Shown here: in pieces, positions 34,590 through 43,705 of the stretch | Layout of the letters: every line of letters starts with the position of its first letter | Position numbering within the stretch: position 1 is the first letter of the stretch | Assembly: GCA_024643545.1 (NCBI GenBank) | Contig: JAHEMR010000007.1 | Location: 1-64,000, forward strand | Source: Crocinitomicaceae bacterium | Lineage (GTDB): Bacteria > Bacteroidota > Bacteroidia > Flavobacteriales_D > Crocinitomicaceae | Direction: 5' to 3' | Length of the DNA stretch: 64,000 nucleotides | Program-made: the position numbers and the translations under genes | Notes under the pieces: model-generated | The model's database searches: none | Seen by the model: only the letters and a program-made list of their open reading frames with translations | Told to the model about the DNA's origin: nothing

Positions 34590-37286
34590 TTACTGAATGA
34601 TTAAACGGAGTATTTCTTTTTGATTTTCAAGGGTTACATGAACCAAGTACGCACCTGTTGAAAGTTTTAAGTTACTTACTTCAAGGCTCGCTCCATTCAT
34701 CAATTCTTGGAACAATATTTTACCATTCATATCAGTAACTTGAATCGTTGCATTTGCAACTTCAGCGTCGAATTGTACAGCAAAGGCTCCGTTTGATGGA
34801 TTTGGAACAAGTCCAACTTGAACGTTCGACAATTCAGATAATCCAAGGTATCCATCCACTCCATCGCAATTTTCATCGATGTCATTCGCTAAAATCTCTG
34901 TTGCTCCCGGATATACATTTGGATTCGTGTCATCACAGTCACCATTCACCAAAACATAACCTGGTAGCGGGTTTACTTGACAAGAAACCAAACCTAGTCC
35001 TGCTCCAAATTGATCGTTATCTGAATCAAGATAGTACGTATTAAATACCAATCCTTCGTCGTTTACACCATTACAATTGTTGTCAAAACCATCACAGATT
35101 TCCGTTGCACCTGGATAGATTGCATTGTTTGCATCGTTACAATCTCCACCAATTGTTACCGTGTTCAGAGGTTGCGTACACGCCAATACTCCGGTTGTAT
35201 CATCCCCAAATCCATCTTGATCAACATCAGAATAATACATTGTCGGAGCTGTTATCGCTGGATTCATGTCGTCACAATCACCCGAGCTCAACACATAGCC
35301 AATTGGAGGATTACATCCAGTAAAAGTAACTGCTAAATCACCTTGAAGATCTCCATCCATATCCATGTACCAAACTGTATTTGGATTAATCGCTGCGTCT
35401 GTATCGTTACAATCGTGGCTGTTCACAACATAGCCATTTGGCATCGTACAAACTAAGGTGTCGTTCGCTGGATCACCGTATCCATCTTGATCAACGTCTG
35501 CATAAAAAGTTGTTGGTGTCACGGACACTGTATTTCCCCATAAAGAAACATTATCCATTCTGAATGTCGAAGTATTCGTCGCCATAGAAGTCACATAGAA
35601 ACGGAATGTAACAGCATGAACATTCGCAAATGTTGCAGGTAAGGAAATCGTATCATCTAACATAACGTTACCATTCCAAGCAGAAGCGAAAGTATCGATG
35701 TCCGCTGTATAATTGTCTAAACTTGAACGAATGTAAATAACCGGAGTTCCTCCCGTTGATGATACTCGGTGATTGAACGCAATTTTTGCTAAATTCAAGT
35801 TGTAACACTCATTTCCAGCAATCGAAAATTGATTGTACTGGTTTATATCTACGGTCGAAGTGGTATTCCAAGCAGTGTTATTGAATACGTTTGCCGTTGG
35901 AGAACAGTTTGAACCCATGTTTGTAAACGTTCCGAAGGTTGCATTTGTTGGTTGAGCGGTCACGTTATTCGCAAGGACCGGACAATTGGCAACATCCGTA
36001 AATTCGTATAATCCCATATTTACCGGGGACAATGGAGCGTCTACCCCATTACAATCCTCATCGATTCCGTTCGCCTCAATTTCTGTGGCACCTGGATATA
36101 TTGTATTGTCGTTGTCGTTACAATCAGTGCTATTTGTTACGTATCCAGTTATGGGTGCACAACCAACTTGTGAAACAGCTAGATTCCCATAACCATCACC
36201 ATCTAAATCTTGGTAATAGGTAATATTCGAAACTACAGAAAGGTTCACATGTAACATACTGTCACAACCAGCTGCATTTGTTAACATTTGCATGTACAAT
36301 CCTGTCGTTGCATACGTTTGACCATTGATGGTATATGGACCACAATTCGTTACATTGATGGTTGAAGAAGATGGTTGATGGATTGTTAAATTCAAATTAA
36401 TTACACTATCACACCCTACTGCATTTGCGTTTGCTAATGTTTGAACATATGTCCCTGATGTGGTATATGTTTGTGCATTTAATGTGTATGAAGTACAAGC
36501 ACTTGTTGTGATCGTGTTATACGTGGTGCATGAAGCCGCCGCCGCAGGTGTTACAGCTGCCCAAGTTGTACCAGCACGAATTTCATCCACTTCTAAATTA
36601 CCAGTTCCTGCTGCTTGACGCAAAATAACCGATTGAACGCCATTTGTAGGCCAAGTACTCGTCCCTGCTGCATTTGTAACCGCAGCTGCAGGTTCTGCTG
36701 CTCCCGGAATTGGATTCACCCACATGGATGAAGTGATGACACCTCCAACTGCTGTAGATGATGCTTTTACAACAATAAATAAGGTGGTTCCTGGCGTGAA
36801 TTCGGTAGATACAAATGTAGGAGTTACGACACCACCAGAAGTATTTAAAATACCTACTTGAAAAGTACCAGGTGTCGTTCCAGATTTAACATAAATTCGA
36901 GGATAATAAATGGTAACCGTCGCTCCGGATGTTCCGCCAAAACCCGTGAAATAAGCTCCAGCTGCAGTTAATCCAGTAGTATTTTGAACTTTTAATAAAA
37001 AAGACATATAAGCCGTTGTACCTGTTGGCGCAAATGCTTTATTGATATCCTCTGTACCGGTTGAAGTCAAATTAATACGGTTACCAACAGAAGCTTGTAA
37101 ACCTGGATAAGAAAGGCTATTACCAGAGCTAGAAGGTGTTGTAATTGCTAATAATTCACCAGCTGTACCGCTTTGCGTTGACCATCCGTTTGCATTGGCG
37201 GCACCTGTAAAGTTAAAGGCTTCAAAAGCTTGACTAAAGCCTTGAAATCCAATAAATACGATTAATACAAGTAAAATTCTTTTCAT
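34590..37286 (-). CDS. T9SS-secreted protein with MopE-like metal-binding motif repeats
   Basis: 898 residues from the ATG at 37286 (signal peptide MKRILLVLIVFIGFQGFSQ). The N-terminal region (about 25-240) is a beta-sandwich-like domain. Two cysteine-containing repeats follow (CTSYTLNAQTYTTSGTY, CGPYTINGQTYATTGLY). The second half carries five copies of the Asp/Asn-rich motif seen in MopE-type proteins (YxDxDxDGYG... then GDCNDxNxxIYPGATEIxxxGxDxxCNG), which probably bind calcium or other metal ions. The last 75 residues are a type A T9SS sorting domain (VPNPSNGAF... to ...VTLENQKEILRLIIQ). It is therefore exported and anchored at or released from the cell surface. No enzyme motif seen. Confidence 0.85.
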   Translation of the reverse strand: MKRILLVLIVFIGFQGFSQAFEAFNFTGAANANGWSTQSGTAGELLAITTPSSSGNSLSYPGLQASVGNRINLTSTGTEDINKAFAPTGTTAYMSFLLKVQNTTGLTAAGAYFTGFGGTSGATVTIYYPRIYVKSGTTPGTFQVGILNTSGGVVTPTFVSTEFTPGTTLFIVVKASSTAVGGVITSSMWVNPIPGAAEPAAAVTNAAGTSTWPTNGVQSVILRQAAGTGNLEVDEIRAGTTWAAVTPAAAASCTTYNTITTSACTSYTLNAQTYTTSGTYVQTLANANAVGCDSVINLNLTIHQPSSSTINVTNCGPYTINGQTYATTGLYMQMLTNAAGCDSMLHVNLSVVSNITYYQDLDGDGYGNLAVSQVGCAPITGYVTNSTDCNDNDNTIYPGATEIEANGIDEDCNGVDAPLSPVNMGLYEFTDVANCPVLANNVTAQPTNATFGTFTNMGSNCSPTANVFNNTAWNTTSTVDINQYNQFSIAGNECYNLNLAKIAFNHRVSSTGGTPVIYIRSSLDNYTADIDTFASAWNGNVMLDDTISLPATFANVHAVTFRFYVTSMATNTSTFRMDNVSLWGNTVSVTPTTFYADVDQDGYGDPANDTLVCTMPNGYVVNSHDCNDTDAAINPNTVWYMDMDGDLQGDLAVTFTGCNPPIGYVLSSGDCDDMNPAITAPTMYYSDVDQDGFGDDTTGVLACTQPLNTVTIGGDCNDANNAIYPGATEICDGFDNNCNGVNDEGLVFNTYYLDSDNDQFGAGLGLVSCQVNPLPGYVLVNGDCDDTNPNVYPGATEILANDIDENCDGVDGYLGLSELSNVQVGLVPNPSNGAFAVQFDAEVANATIQVTDMNGKILFQELMNGASLEVSNLKLSTGAYLVHVTLENQKEILRLIIQ

Positions 37287-37344
37287 AAAATTATTTTTTT
37301 GTAAAATTAAGGATTCAATGTGTATTCCGCATTGTCTTAACATT

Positions 37345-37372
37345 AAAAAAGGCGACCGAAGCCGCCTTTGTT
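37345..37372 (-). terminator. Terminator of pnp
   Basis: Arms AAAGGCG (37348-37354) and CGCCTTT (37363-37369), inner loop ACCGAAGC; a run of six T follows on the minus strand. Confidence 0.75.
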
Positions 37373-37394
37373 TATAACTTTTAATCTGTGTTGA

Positions 37395-39539
37395 TTACGC
37401 TTGAGGCGCATCAGCAGGACGTTCTGGTTTCGGTAAAAGAACTTTACGAGACAATTTCCATTTTTTTGTTTTTGGATCGCGACCCATCACTTTAAATGTC
37501 AATACATCTCCTTCTTTTACGACATCTTCCATTTTAGCTACTTTTTCCCAGCTAAATTCAGAGATATGAATTAATCCATCTGTACCAGTAAGGATTTCAA
37601 CGAAACAACCGAAGTCTTTCACTGATTTCACTTTTCCTTCGTATGTTGCACCATCTTCCACTTGTGGAGGGAATGCAATCAAGCGAATTTGACGAATGGC
37701 TTCATTCATGTCATCACCATTTGTAGAAAGGATTTGAACACGACCTTCGCCTGTTGGTAATTCTTCAATTGTTATCGTTGTTCTTGTCTCTTTTTGTAAA
37801 CCTTGGATGATTTTTCCTCCAGGCCCGATGATTGCACCAATCACATCATTTGGCACATTGAATGCTTCGATACGTGGTGTTTGCGGTTTCAATGTTTTAC
37901 GAGGCTCAGGCATTGTCTCGATAATTTTACCAAGGATATGCAATCTTCCTGCTTTCGCTTGCTCCAATGCTTGGATCAAAACTTCGTAAGGAAGTCCATC
38001 AACTTTGATGTCCATTTGACATGCCGTAATTCCTTTCGCAGTTCCTGTAACTTTAAAGTCCATGTCACCCAAGTGATCTTCATCACCCAAGATATCAGAC
38101 AATACAGCAAATTTACCTTCATCAGCTACCAATCCCATTGCGATTCCAGATACTGGTGCTTTGATTTGCACACCACCATCCATCAATGCCAATGTTCCAG
38201 CACAAACTGTCGCCATCGAAGACGAACCATTCGACTCAAGGATATCAGAAACGATACGAATTGTGTACGGATTGTCGTCTGGTAAAACTGGTTTCAAGGC
38301 ACGAAGCGCCAAGTTACCGTGTCCGATTTCGCGACGAGAAGTTCCACGCAATGGTTTCGCTTCACCTGTTGAGAATGGAGGGAAATTGTAGTGTAATAAG
38401 AATTTCTCTGTTCCTTTGAATGTTGCGCCGTCGATTAATTGCTCATCCATTTTACCACCTAATGTAAGTGTTGTCAATGATTGTGTTTCTCCACGCGTAA
38501 ATACTGCAGATCCGTGAACCATTGGTAAGTAATCAACTTCTGCCCAGATTGGACGAATTTCGTCGAAGTTACGACCATCCAAACGTTTGCGTTCATTCAA
38601 CATTACCCAACGAACCGCTTTTTTCTTCACTTCAGAGAAGTAAGGAGAAATAAATTTCGCTGCCTCAGCTAATTCTTCTTCTGAGAAAGAAGCTTTCACT
38701 TCTTCTTTAATTGCATCGAATAACTCCGTACGTTTTGACTTATTAGCCAATCCCATACGTGCAACATCTTTACATTTTTCCATTGCCAATTCATACACTT
38801 TCGCACGAACTTCTTCGTTGTGTGATTCATGGCTATATACTCTTTTTGGATTTGCTGCAGGAACTTCTGCTGCAAGGTCCAATTGGAATTGACATTGTTC
38901 TTTAATGGCAACGTGTGCAATTTTGAAAACTTCTACTAATTCAGCTTCAGAAATCTCTTGCATTTCACCTTCCAACATGTTGATGTCTTTCATAGTTCCA
39001 GCGATAACGATATCGATATCCGACAACTCCATTTGAGCCATTGTTGGATTCAATACGTATTCTCCATCGATGCGTCCTATACGAACTTCAGACATTGGAC
39101 CATTAAACGGAATGTTTGAAACTGCGATTGCCGCTGATGCAGCAAATCCACACAAAGCATCTGGATTGTTCACACCATCATAAGAAATCAATTGAATCAT
39201 CAACTGAACCTCTGCATGGTAATCATCTGGAAAAAGTGGACGAAGCGCACGGTCAACCAAACGCATCACTAAAATTTCTGTTTCAGATGGACGAGCTTCA
39301 CGACGGAAGAATCCACCAGGGAAACGTCCAGCAGCAGAATACTTCTCACGGTAATCTACTGTTAACGGAAGGAAATCCACACCATCTTTTGCTTCTTGAG
39401 CAGCTACAACAGTAGCCAATAACATTGTGTCGCCCATGCGCACAACAACGGAACCATCCGCTTGCTTTGCCAACTTACCTGTCTCGACGCTTATCTCCTT
39501 GCCGCCGGTAACAATTGACCTTTTTAAACCTATATTCAT
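37395..39539 (-). CDS. pnp: Polyribonucleotide nucleotidyltransferase (PNPase)
   Basis: 714 residues with the full domain order: two RNase PH domains (about 1-220 and 320-545; [14 protein letters not shown] and [23 protein letters not shown]), a KH domain (about 550-610; [14 protein letters not shown]) and an S1 domain (about 620-695; [15 protein letters not shown]). It degrades RNA phosphorolytically from the 3' end. It lies downstream of rpsO, the conserved rpsO-pnp order, with a hairpin between them that could be a terminator or an RNase processing/autoregulation site. Confidence 0.97.
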   Translation of the reverse strand: MNIGLKRSIVTGGKEISVETGKLAKQADGSVVVRMGDTMLLATVVAAQEAKDGVDFLPLTVDYREKYSAAGRFPGGFFRREARPSETEILVMRLVDRALRPLFPDDYHAEVQLMIQLISYDGVNNPDALCGFAASAAIAVSNIPFNGPMSEVRIGRIDGEYVLNPTMAQMELSDIDIVIAGTMKDINMLEGEMQEISEAELVEVFKIAHVAIKEQCQFQLDLAAEVPAANPKRVYSHESHNEEVRAKVYELAMEKCKDVARMGLANKSKRTELFDAIKEEVKASFSEEELAEAAKFISPYFSEVKKKAVRWVMLNERKRLDGRNFDEIRPIWAEVDYLPMVHGSAVFTRGETQSLTTLTLGGKMDEQLIDGATFKGTEKFLLHYNFPPFSTGEAKPLRGTSRREIGHGNLALRALKPVLPDDNPYTIRIVSDILESNGSSSMATVCAGTLALMDGGVQIKAPVSGIAMGLVADEGKFAVLSDILGDEDHLGDMDFKVTGTAKGITACQMDIKVDGLPYEVLIQALEQAKAGRLHILGKIIETMPEPRKTLKPQTPRIEAFNVPNDVIGAIIGPGGKIIQGLQKETRTTITIEELPTGEGRVQILSTNGDDMNEAIRQIRLIAFPPQVEDGATYEGKVKSVKDFGCFVEILTGTDGLIHISEFSWEKVAKMEDVVKEGDVLTFKVMGRDPKTKKWKLSRKVLLPKPERPADAPQA

Positions 39540-39564
39540 CTTTATTTATTTACTAATTAATGTA

Positions 39565-39600
39565 CAAAAAAGGGACTTGCGACATAAAGCCGAAGTCCCC
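39565..39600 (-). terminator. Hairpin between rpsO and pnp
   Basis: Arms GGGACTT (39572-39578) and AAGTCCC (39593-39599); on the minus strand the stem is followed by T6. It should end or attenuate rpsO transcription; readthrough would give the rpsO-pnp mRNA. Confidence 0.75.
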
Positions 39601-39630
39601 TCTTCCAATAAAATGTGATCGATGATCGGA

Positions 39631-39900
39631 TTAACGACGAAGTCCTAATTCCTTAATCAACGCTCTGTATTTCTCGATATCTTTTCTTTTCAAATAATCC
39701 AAAAGACTACGACGTTTACCAACTAAAAGTTGAAGTGAACGTTGTGTTCCGAAGTCTTTACGATTCTTTTTCAAATGCTCTGTTAAGTGACTGATACGGT
39801 AAGTAAATAATGCTACTTGTCCTTCTGTAGAACCAGTGTTTACTTCAGATCCACCATGTTGAGCGAAGATCTCTTTTTTCTTTTCTGAATTTAAATACAT
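39631..39900 (-). CDS. rpsO: 30S ribosomal protein S15
   Basis: 89 residues from the ATG at 39900 (MYLNSEKKKEIF), the normal S15 length; the longer frame adds 13 hydrophobic residues not found in the family. The family core is complete: TGSTEGQVALFTYRISHLTEHL, then DFGTQRSLQLLVGKRRSLLDYLKRKD. S15 binds 16S rRNA early in 30S assembly. Transcription starts about 55 bases upstream, and the leader contains a hairpin (39937-39957). Confidence 0.97.
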   Translation of the reverse strand: MYLNSEKKKEIFAQHGGSEVNTGSTEGQVALFTYRISHLTEHLKKNRKDFGTQRSLQLLVGKRRSLLDYLKRKDIEKYRALIKELGLRR

Positions 39901-39936
39901 GCTAATATTTATGTAAATGATTATTATGTAGACTGA

Positions 39937-39957
39937 CACCCTTGGTCAATACGGGTG
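39937..39957 (-). promoter_or_regulatory. Hairpin in the rpsO leader, possible S15 autoregulatory site
   Basis: CACCC and GGGTG arms (39937-39941, 39953-39957) enclose TTGGTCAATAC, placed right at the predicted 5' end of the mRNA. S15 represses its own mRNA in several bacteria through different leader structures; a role here is inferred from position only. Confidence 0.4.
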
Positions 39958-39965
39958 CAAAGATA
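39958..39965 (-). promoter_or_regulatory. -7 box of rpsO
   Basis: Minus-strand TATCTTTG, exact match, 57 bases before the ATG at 39900. Confidence 0.65.
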
Positions 39966-40022
39966 GGCATAGTTTTCAGAAGTGCCAAATTAATTTTTCC
40001 TAACAATTGTCTAGATAAGCGA

Positions 40023-40625
40023 CTATTCAAAGGTTGCTTCATCTCCTGAACGAGAGAAAGGTGGGTATTTGTCTGTTAAAAAGGACATATACATTCCAAC
40101 TCTGAAATTCCATCGAAGCACTCCAACCATATAGTCGTGCATGCCTTTCGGATAATTTCCTGTGAAAAGGACTACCCAGAATGCAATTAATCGAACAAAC
40201 GCTGCTCCGATTTGCAAGAAAAACAAACAAAACATGTGGGGAATGAGCACATAAATAATTCCAAACAATTGACGAAGCAACACAGTTCCACGATTGTAAC
40301 TTTCTTGTCTTTCGATTTCAACCAACGTGTTGTCATCTTGACCACTCATCCCAAACGCAGGATAGCCATCAGAAAGGTTCAACATACGAGCGTTCACTCT
40401 CAGCGACCATTTCTGAACATTTACTTGGTAATTAAACATCCCTTCAGGGAATTTACCTGTAAATAAAATTGCCCAAAAAGCAATAAAATTGATAAACATG
40501 GAGCCTATCAAGACAAAAAGAAGTAAGAAAAAATGAGGAAGTGCGATGTACAGCGCTCCAAACAATGTTCTTAAAATTAATTCTCCGCGAGAATACGTTT
40601 CTTGGTGTTTAATTCCAAATTTCAT
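40023..40625 (-). CDS. DUF4389 membrane protein with internal duplication
   Basis: 200 residues made of two similar halves (about 1-90 and 105-192). Each half has an N-terminal SYSRGE/SYNRGT-type segment, a paired hydrophobic region (LYIALPHFFLLLFVLIGSMF in the first, IYVLIPHMFCLFFLQIGAAF in the second), the block IAFWxxLFTGxxPxGM, then a stretch ending in W-x-x-R-V. This is the DUF4389 pattern, known only as a conserved membrane domain. Four transmembrane helices are likely. It is transcribed alone, divergently from the cobalamin riboswitch, which does not by itself link the two. Confidence 0.85.
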   Translation of the reverse strand: MKFGIKHQETYSRGELILRTLFGALYIALPHFFLLLFVLIGSMFINFIAFWAILFTGKFPEGMFNYQVNVQKWSLRVNARMLNLSDGYPAFGMSGQDDNTLVEIERQESYNRGTVLLRQLFGIIYVLIPHMFCLFFLQIGAAFVRLIAFWVVLFTGNYPKGMHDYMVGVLRWNFRVGMYMSFLTDKYPPFSRSGDEATFE

Positions 40626-40651
40626 AGCATTATAGTTTAAGGTTAGTGGGA

Positions 40652-40659
40652 TAAATATA
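40652..40659 (-). promoter_or_regulatory. -7 box of the DUF4389 gene
   Basis: Minus-strand TATATTTA, one base from consensus, 26 bases before the ATG. Confidence 0.5.
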
Positions 40660-40750
40660 AGTAAACTATTTAAAATTGAGTTTTTCTTAATTGAAATTTC
40701 TCATTCGTCTAGTTAAATCATAAAATAAAGGTGAACCTTGGATAAATTAT

Positions 40751-40758
40751 TACCTTTG
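40751..40758 (+). promoter_or_regulatory. -7 box of the riboswitch transcript
   Basis: TACCTTTG, exact match. The predicted transcript start, about 40762-40765, falls just before the first paired element of the riboswitch. Confidence 0.65.
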
Positions 40759-40767
40759 CACCGTCCA

Positions 40768-40925
40768 TAGGTTCTCGTTTTCGAGATTAATAAGGAATCC
40801 GGTTAGAATCCGGAGCTGTATCTGCAGCTGTAAATGTCTAAAATGCAATTCATTTAGTCACTGAGCAATTGGGAAGACGGATTGAAAGGGACATGAGCCA
40901 GAAGACTTGCCCATGAACAGAGAGA
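40768..40925 (+). promoter_or_regulatory. Cobalamin (vitamin B12) riboswitch
   Basis: The conserved sequence blocks of this RNA are present in order: GGTTCTCG...GAGATTAATAAGGAA (40770-40797), CCGGTTAGAATCCGG then GCTGTATCTGCAGCTGT (40799-40831), CACTGAG...GGGAAGAC (40859-40878) and the B12-box end GAGCCAGAAGACTTGCC (40895-40911). In the family, bound adenosyl- or methylcobalamin turns off genes for B12 uptake or synthesis. The distance from the aptamer to the start of the next gene (41033) leaves about 110 bases for an expression platform, with a hairpin AGGATG/CATCCT at 40954-40970 followed by a T-rich stretch. Confidence 0.88.
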
Positions 40926-40953
40926 AGACTTCAGATAAAGGTCGGACTCGCCA

Positions 40954-40990
40954 AGGATGTTGTGCATCCTAGCTTTTCCTACTTTTTTCT
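40954..40990 (+). promoter_or_regulatory. Probable expression platform hairpin of the riboswitch
   Basis: Arms AGGATG (40954-40959) and CATCCT (40965-40970) followed by a U-rich stretch with two T-runs. It could act as a terminator in the B12-bound state. The competing structure was not resolved by eye. Confidence 0.45.
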
Positions 40991-41032
40991 TCTTCTAGTT
41001 TTTATTGTTTCACATTCAAAAAAACAGAACGA

Positions 41033-42289
41033 ATGAAAAAGGCATTGATTACATTAAGTTTATTTGCAAGCTCATGGAGTTTTGCGCAAAATCAATTACA
41101 CCAAGTATTGGTTGTAAATGAAGGTTTTTATGATTACCAAACTGGTTCAATCGTTGAGCCGGTTACCATCGGAAGTTACGATCCAATTTCGCAACAATAC
41201 CAAGTTGTCGATACATTAGAAAACATGCGTTTCGCATCAGACCTCGTTATTGACGGAAATTTCTATTACGTAGCAGCGGATTCAAAAATCTTCAAAATGG
41301 ACTTAAATACGCATCAAGAAATCGCTAATGTTGCTTGTCCGGGTGTGCGTAACCTAGCGATTTATCAAGATAAGTTGATCGCCACTCGCGGTGAATATTT
41401 GACTACTTACGATTCGTACTTACACGTTTACCAAACATCAGACTTACAGTTGGTGCAAGCGTTCGATACGATAACAGGTCCAAAATGGGCGACTCAAAAC
41501 ATCGTAATCGACGGGACTACTGCTTACCTCGTTGTGAACAACGCATACGATTGGGGAAATGAAAAAGGGATCATTGGACAATTGAATTTATCCAACTTAA
41601 GCTACGGAAACGAAGTTGACTTAGGTCCAGATGGAAAAAATCCTGATAACCTCATCAAATTTGGATCAGCGCTTTACACGGTAAATAACAAAGATTGGAC
41701 AGGGACATCGATTTCCAAATTTGAATTGACGACCTTAACTCCTTCCACTGTAAACATTACGAATGCAATCGCTGGATGTGGTACTTCTGCATTACGCGAT
41801 GACAAAATCACCTATCAAATTTCAGCTGAAACAAGCCTAAATAATTTTGATGTAAACGGAATGAATAACATAGGACCAGTGAATGGAATAAACATGAACT
41901 TCTACGAATTGGCGCAAGAGCCTTTAAGCGGAGATTTTTATGCCTCATCAACCGATTTCTTCTCAACAGGAACGGTTTATATTTATGATGCATCGAATAC
42001 AGAGATTCACCAATTTGCTGCCGGTGTTTCTCCTGGTACAATTGTCTTCGATATTCGTTCTTCCGCTGGAATGACAGAAACGATAACGAACTTTAGTATT
42101 TCTCCAAATCCAACGAATGACATCATTACCATTCAAGGTAAATCAACTAATGACGTGATCAATCTAATCGACTTGAATGGAACTACAGTTCTTTCCAGCA
42201 ACGAAAGCACATTGGACATTTCAAACCTTCCAGCAGGAATTTACTTTGTACACATCAACGGAACATGCCAAAAAGTGATGAAACGTTAA
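41033..42289 (+). CDS. T9SS-secreted beta-propeller protein, candidate BtuG-like B12 binder
   Basis: 418 residues with a signal peptide (MKKALITLSLFASSWSFAQ). About 320 residues of propeller-like repeats follow: VLVVNEGFYDYQTG opens the domain in the style of YncE/DUF5074 surface proteins, and blades such as GSYDPISQQYQVVDTL, FYYVAADSKIFKMDL and GIIGQLNLSNL can be seen. The last 75 residues are a type A T9SS sorting domain (FSISPNPTNDIITI...). The gene stands alone behind a cobalamin riboswitch. In Bacteroides, BtuG propeller lipoproteins capture B12 and pass it to BtuB; this protein would do so with a T9SS anchor instead of a lipid anchor. The function is inferred from the riboswitch plus the fold. 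Confidence 0.8.
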   Translation: MKKALITLSLFASSWSFAQNQLHQVLVVNEGFYDYQTGSIVEPVTIGSYDPISQQYQVVDTLENMRFASDLVIDGNFYYVAADSKIFKMDLNTHQEIANVACPGVRNLAIYQDKLIATRGEYLTTYDSYLHVYQTSDLQLVQAFDTITGPKWATQNIVIDGTTAYLVVNNAYDWGNEKGIIGQLNLSNLSYGNEVDLGPDGKNPDNLIKFGSALYTVNNKDWTGTSISKFELTTLTPSTVNITNAIAGCGTSALRDDKITYQISAETSLNNFDVNGMNNIGPVNGINMNFYELAQEPLSGDFYASSTDFFSTGTVYIYDASNTEIHQFAAGVSPGTIVFDIRSSAGMTETITNFSISPNPTNDIITIQGKSTNDVINLIDLNGTTVLSSNESTLDISNLPAGIYFVHINGTCQKVMKR

Positions 42290-42308
42290 GTTTCCAAACC
42301 ATACGAAG

Positions 42309-42338
42309 AAATCCCGGCATTGTCGGGATTTTTTTTTG
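42309..42338 (+). terminator. Terminator after the propeller gene
   Basis: Arms AAATCCCG (42309-42316) and CGGGATTT (42324-42331), loop GCATTGT, followed by T-run. It closes the riboswitch-controlled unit as a single gene. Confidence 0.88.
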
Positions 42339-42368
42339 CCCGAAACTTCGAACAAGTCGTTTGTTTAT

Positions 42369-42376
42369 TAACTTTG
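42369..42376 (+). promoter_or_regulatory. -7 box of the phosphoribosyltransferase-murQ operon
   Basis: TAACTTTG, exact match, 20 bases before the ATG at 42397. Confidence 0.65.
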
Positions 42377-42396
42377 ATTCATAATTCAATTACACT

Positions 42397-42891
42397 ATGC
42401 AAATCATCCTGAACCATCAGCAAATCGAGCAAAAAATCATCCGAATTGGGCACCAACTCATGGAAAATTGTTTCGAGGAAGAACGTATTTTCATTGGTGG
42501 AATTACAGGGAACGGAAGCATCATTTCTAAGAAACTAGCCGAAATCATTCGCGCAAATAGCCAAATAGAAGTTGTTTGTTTTGATATTATAGTAAACAAG
42601 GATGAACCGTGGAGTGAAGCAATTAAATTATCCATTGATGAAAAAGAGTTGAAAAAAGGATTTATCATTTTAGTGGATGATGTTATCAATTCTGGCAAAA
42701 CAATGCAATATGCACTCATGAAATTTTTGGAGCAAGCAACTAAAGCGATAAAAACCGTTGCCTTGGTTGATCGTCAGCACCGCCGTTATCCCATTAAAAC
42801 CGATTTCGCCGGACTTGGCTTATCTACCACTTTAAAAAATCACGTGGAAGTTGATTTGAATGAAACGGATTCAAAAGCATATTTACATTGA
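42397..42891 (+). CDS. Phosphoribosyltransferase-domain protein, PyrR-like
   Basis: 164 residues, type I phosphoribosyltransferase fold. The PRPP-binding loop is IILVDDVINSGKTM (about 89-103), and the region after it (DRQHRRYPIKTDFAGLGLST) resembles PyrR, the bifunctional pyr regulator/uracil phosphoribosyltransferase. Whether it regulates RNA or acts as an enzyme cannot be told. It is the first gene of a four-gene unit and ends 1 base before murQ. Confidence 0.82.
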   Translation: MQIILNHQQIEQKIIRIGHQLMENCFEEERIFIGGITGNGSIISKKLAEIIRANSQIEVVCFDIIVNKDEPWSEAIKLSIDEKELKKGFIILVDDVINSGKTMQYALMKFLEQATKAIKTVALVDRQHRRYPIKTDFAGLGLSTTLKNHVEVDLNETDSKAYLH

Positions 42892-42892
42892 T

Positions 42893-43705
42893 ATGAAAAA
42901 GGTAACCGAATCAAGTTCAAATTATCAAGATTTAGATAAAATGTCCACCTTGGACTTATTAAAAAACATCAATCGGGAAGACCAAACAGTTGCCCTTTCC
43001 GTTGAAAAAGAAATTCCGGCCATTGAAGCTTTTGTCAACGCGTGTAGCGAACGCATGTCCCAAGGCGGAAGGTTATTTTACATTGGCGCAGGAACAAGCG
43101 GACGACTTGGTATTGTCGACGCTAGTGAATGTCCACCAACCTTTGGAATCGATCATGGAATTGTCGTTGGACTCATTGCAGGAGGAGATGCCGCAATCCG
43201 AAAAGCCGTTGAATTTGCAGAGGATGACCGAAATCAAGCATGGATTGACCTCGAAGCATACGACTTGAATAAATTCGATACGGTTGTTGGAATTGCTGCA
43301 AGCGGAAGTACACCTTATGTTCTTGGTGGAATCGAAAAAGCCAAAGAACATGGACTGTTAACCGCAGGAATTTCCTGCAATCCGGACTCACCGTTAGCCG
43401 CAGCGGTAGCGTTTCCTATTGCACCAGTTGTCGGACCTGAATTTGTTACTGGAAGTACCCGAATGAAATCCGGAACAGCCCAAAAGCTTGTATTAAATAT
43501 GATTTCGACCAGCTTGATGATTAAACTTGGAAGAGTCAAAGGAAATAAAATGGTGGATATGCAGTTAAGCAACCACAAACTAGTCGATCGTGGCGCACGA
43601 ATGGTTGCAGAAGAGACCGGAATTTCCATGTCTGAAGCACAGGACCTTTTATTGGAGCATGGGTCGGTTCGAAAAGCAGTTGAATTTTTTAAGCAGATAA
43701 AATGA
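42893..43705 (+). CDS. murQ: N-acetylmuramic acid 6-phosphate etherase
   Basis: 270 residues from the ATG at 42893; the longer frame (start 42860) overlaps the previous gene. A SIS domain shows IGAGTSGRLGIVDASECPPTFG (about 64-85) and GIAASGSTPYVLGGI, followed by STRMKSGTAQKLVLN and the C-terminal helical tail of the family (about 240-270). MurQ removes lactate from MurNAc-6-phosphate to give GlcNAc-6-phosphate in peptidoglycan recycling. It overlaps the ureohydrolase gene by 4 bases. Confidence 0.94.
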   Translation: MKKVTESSSNYQDLDKMSTLDLLKNINREDQTVALSVEKEIPAIEAFVNACSERMSQGGRLFYIGAGTSGRLGIVDASECPPTFGIDHGIVVGLIAGGDAAIRKAVEFAEDDRNQAWIDLEAYDLNKFDTVVGIAASGSTPYVLGGIEKAKEHGLLTAGISCNPDSPLAAAVAFPIAPVVGPEFVTGSTRMKSGTAQKLVLNMISTSLMIKLGRVKGNKMVDMQLSNHKLVDRGARMVAEETGISMSEAQDLLLEHGSVRKAVEFFKQIK

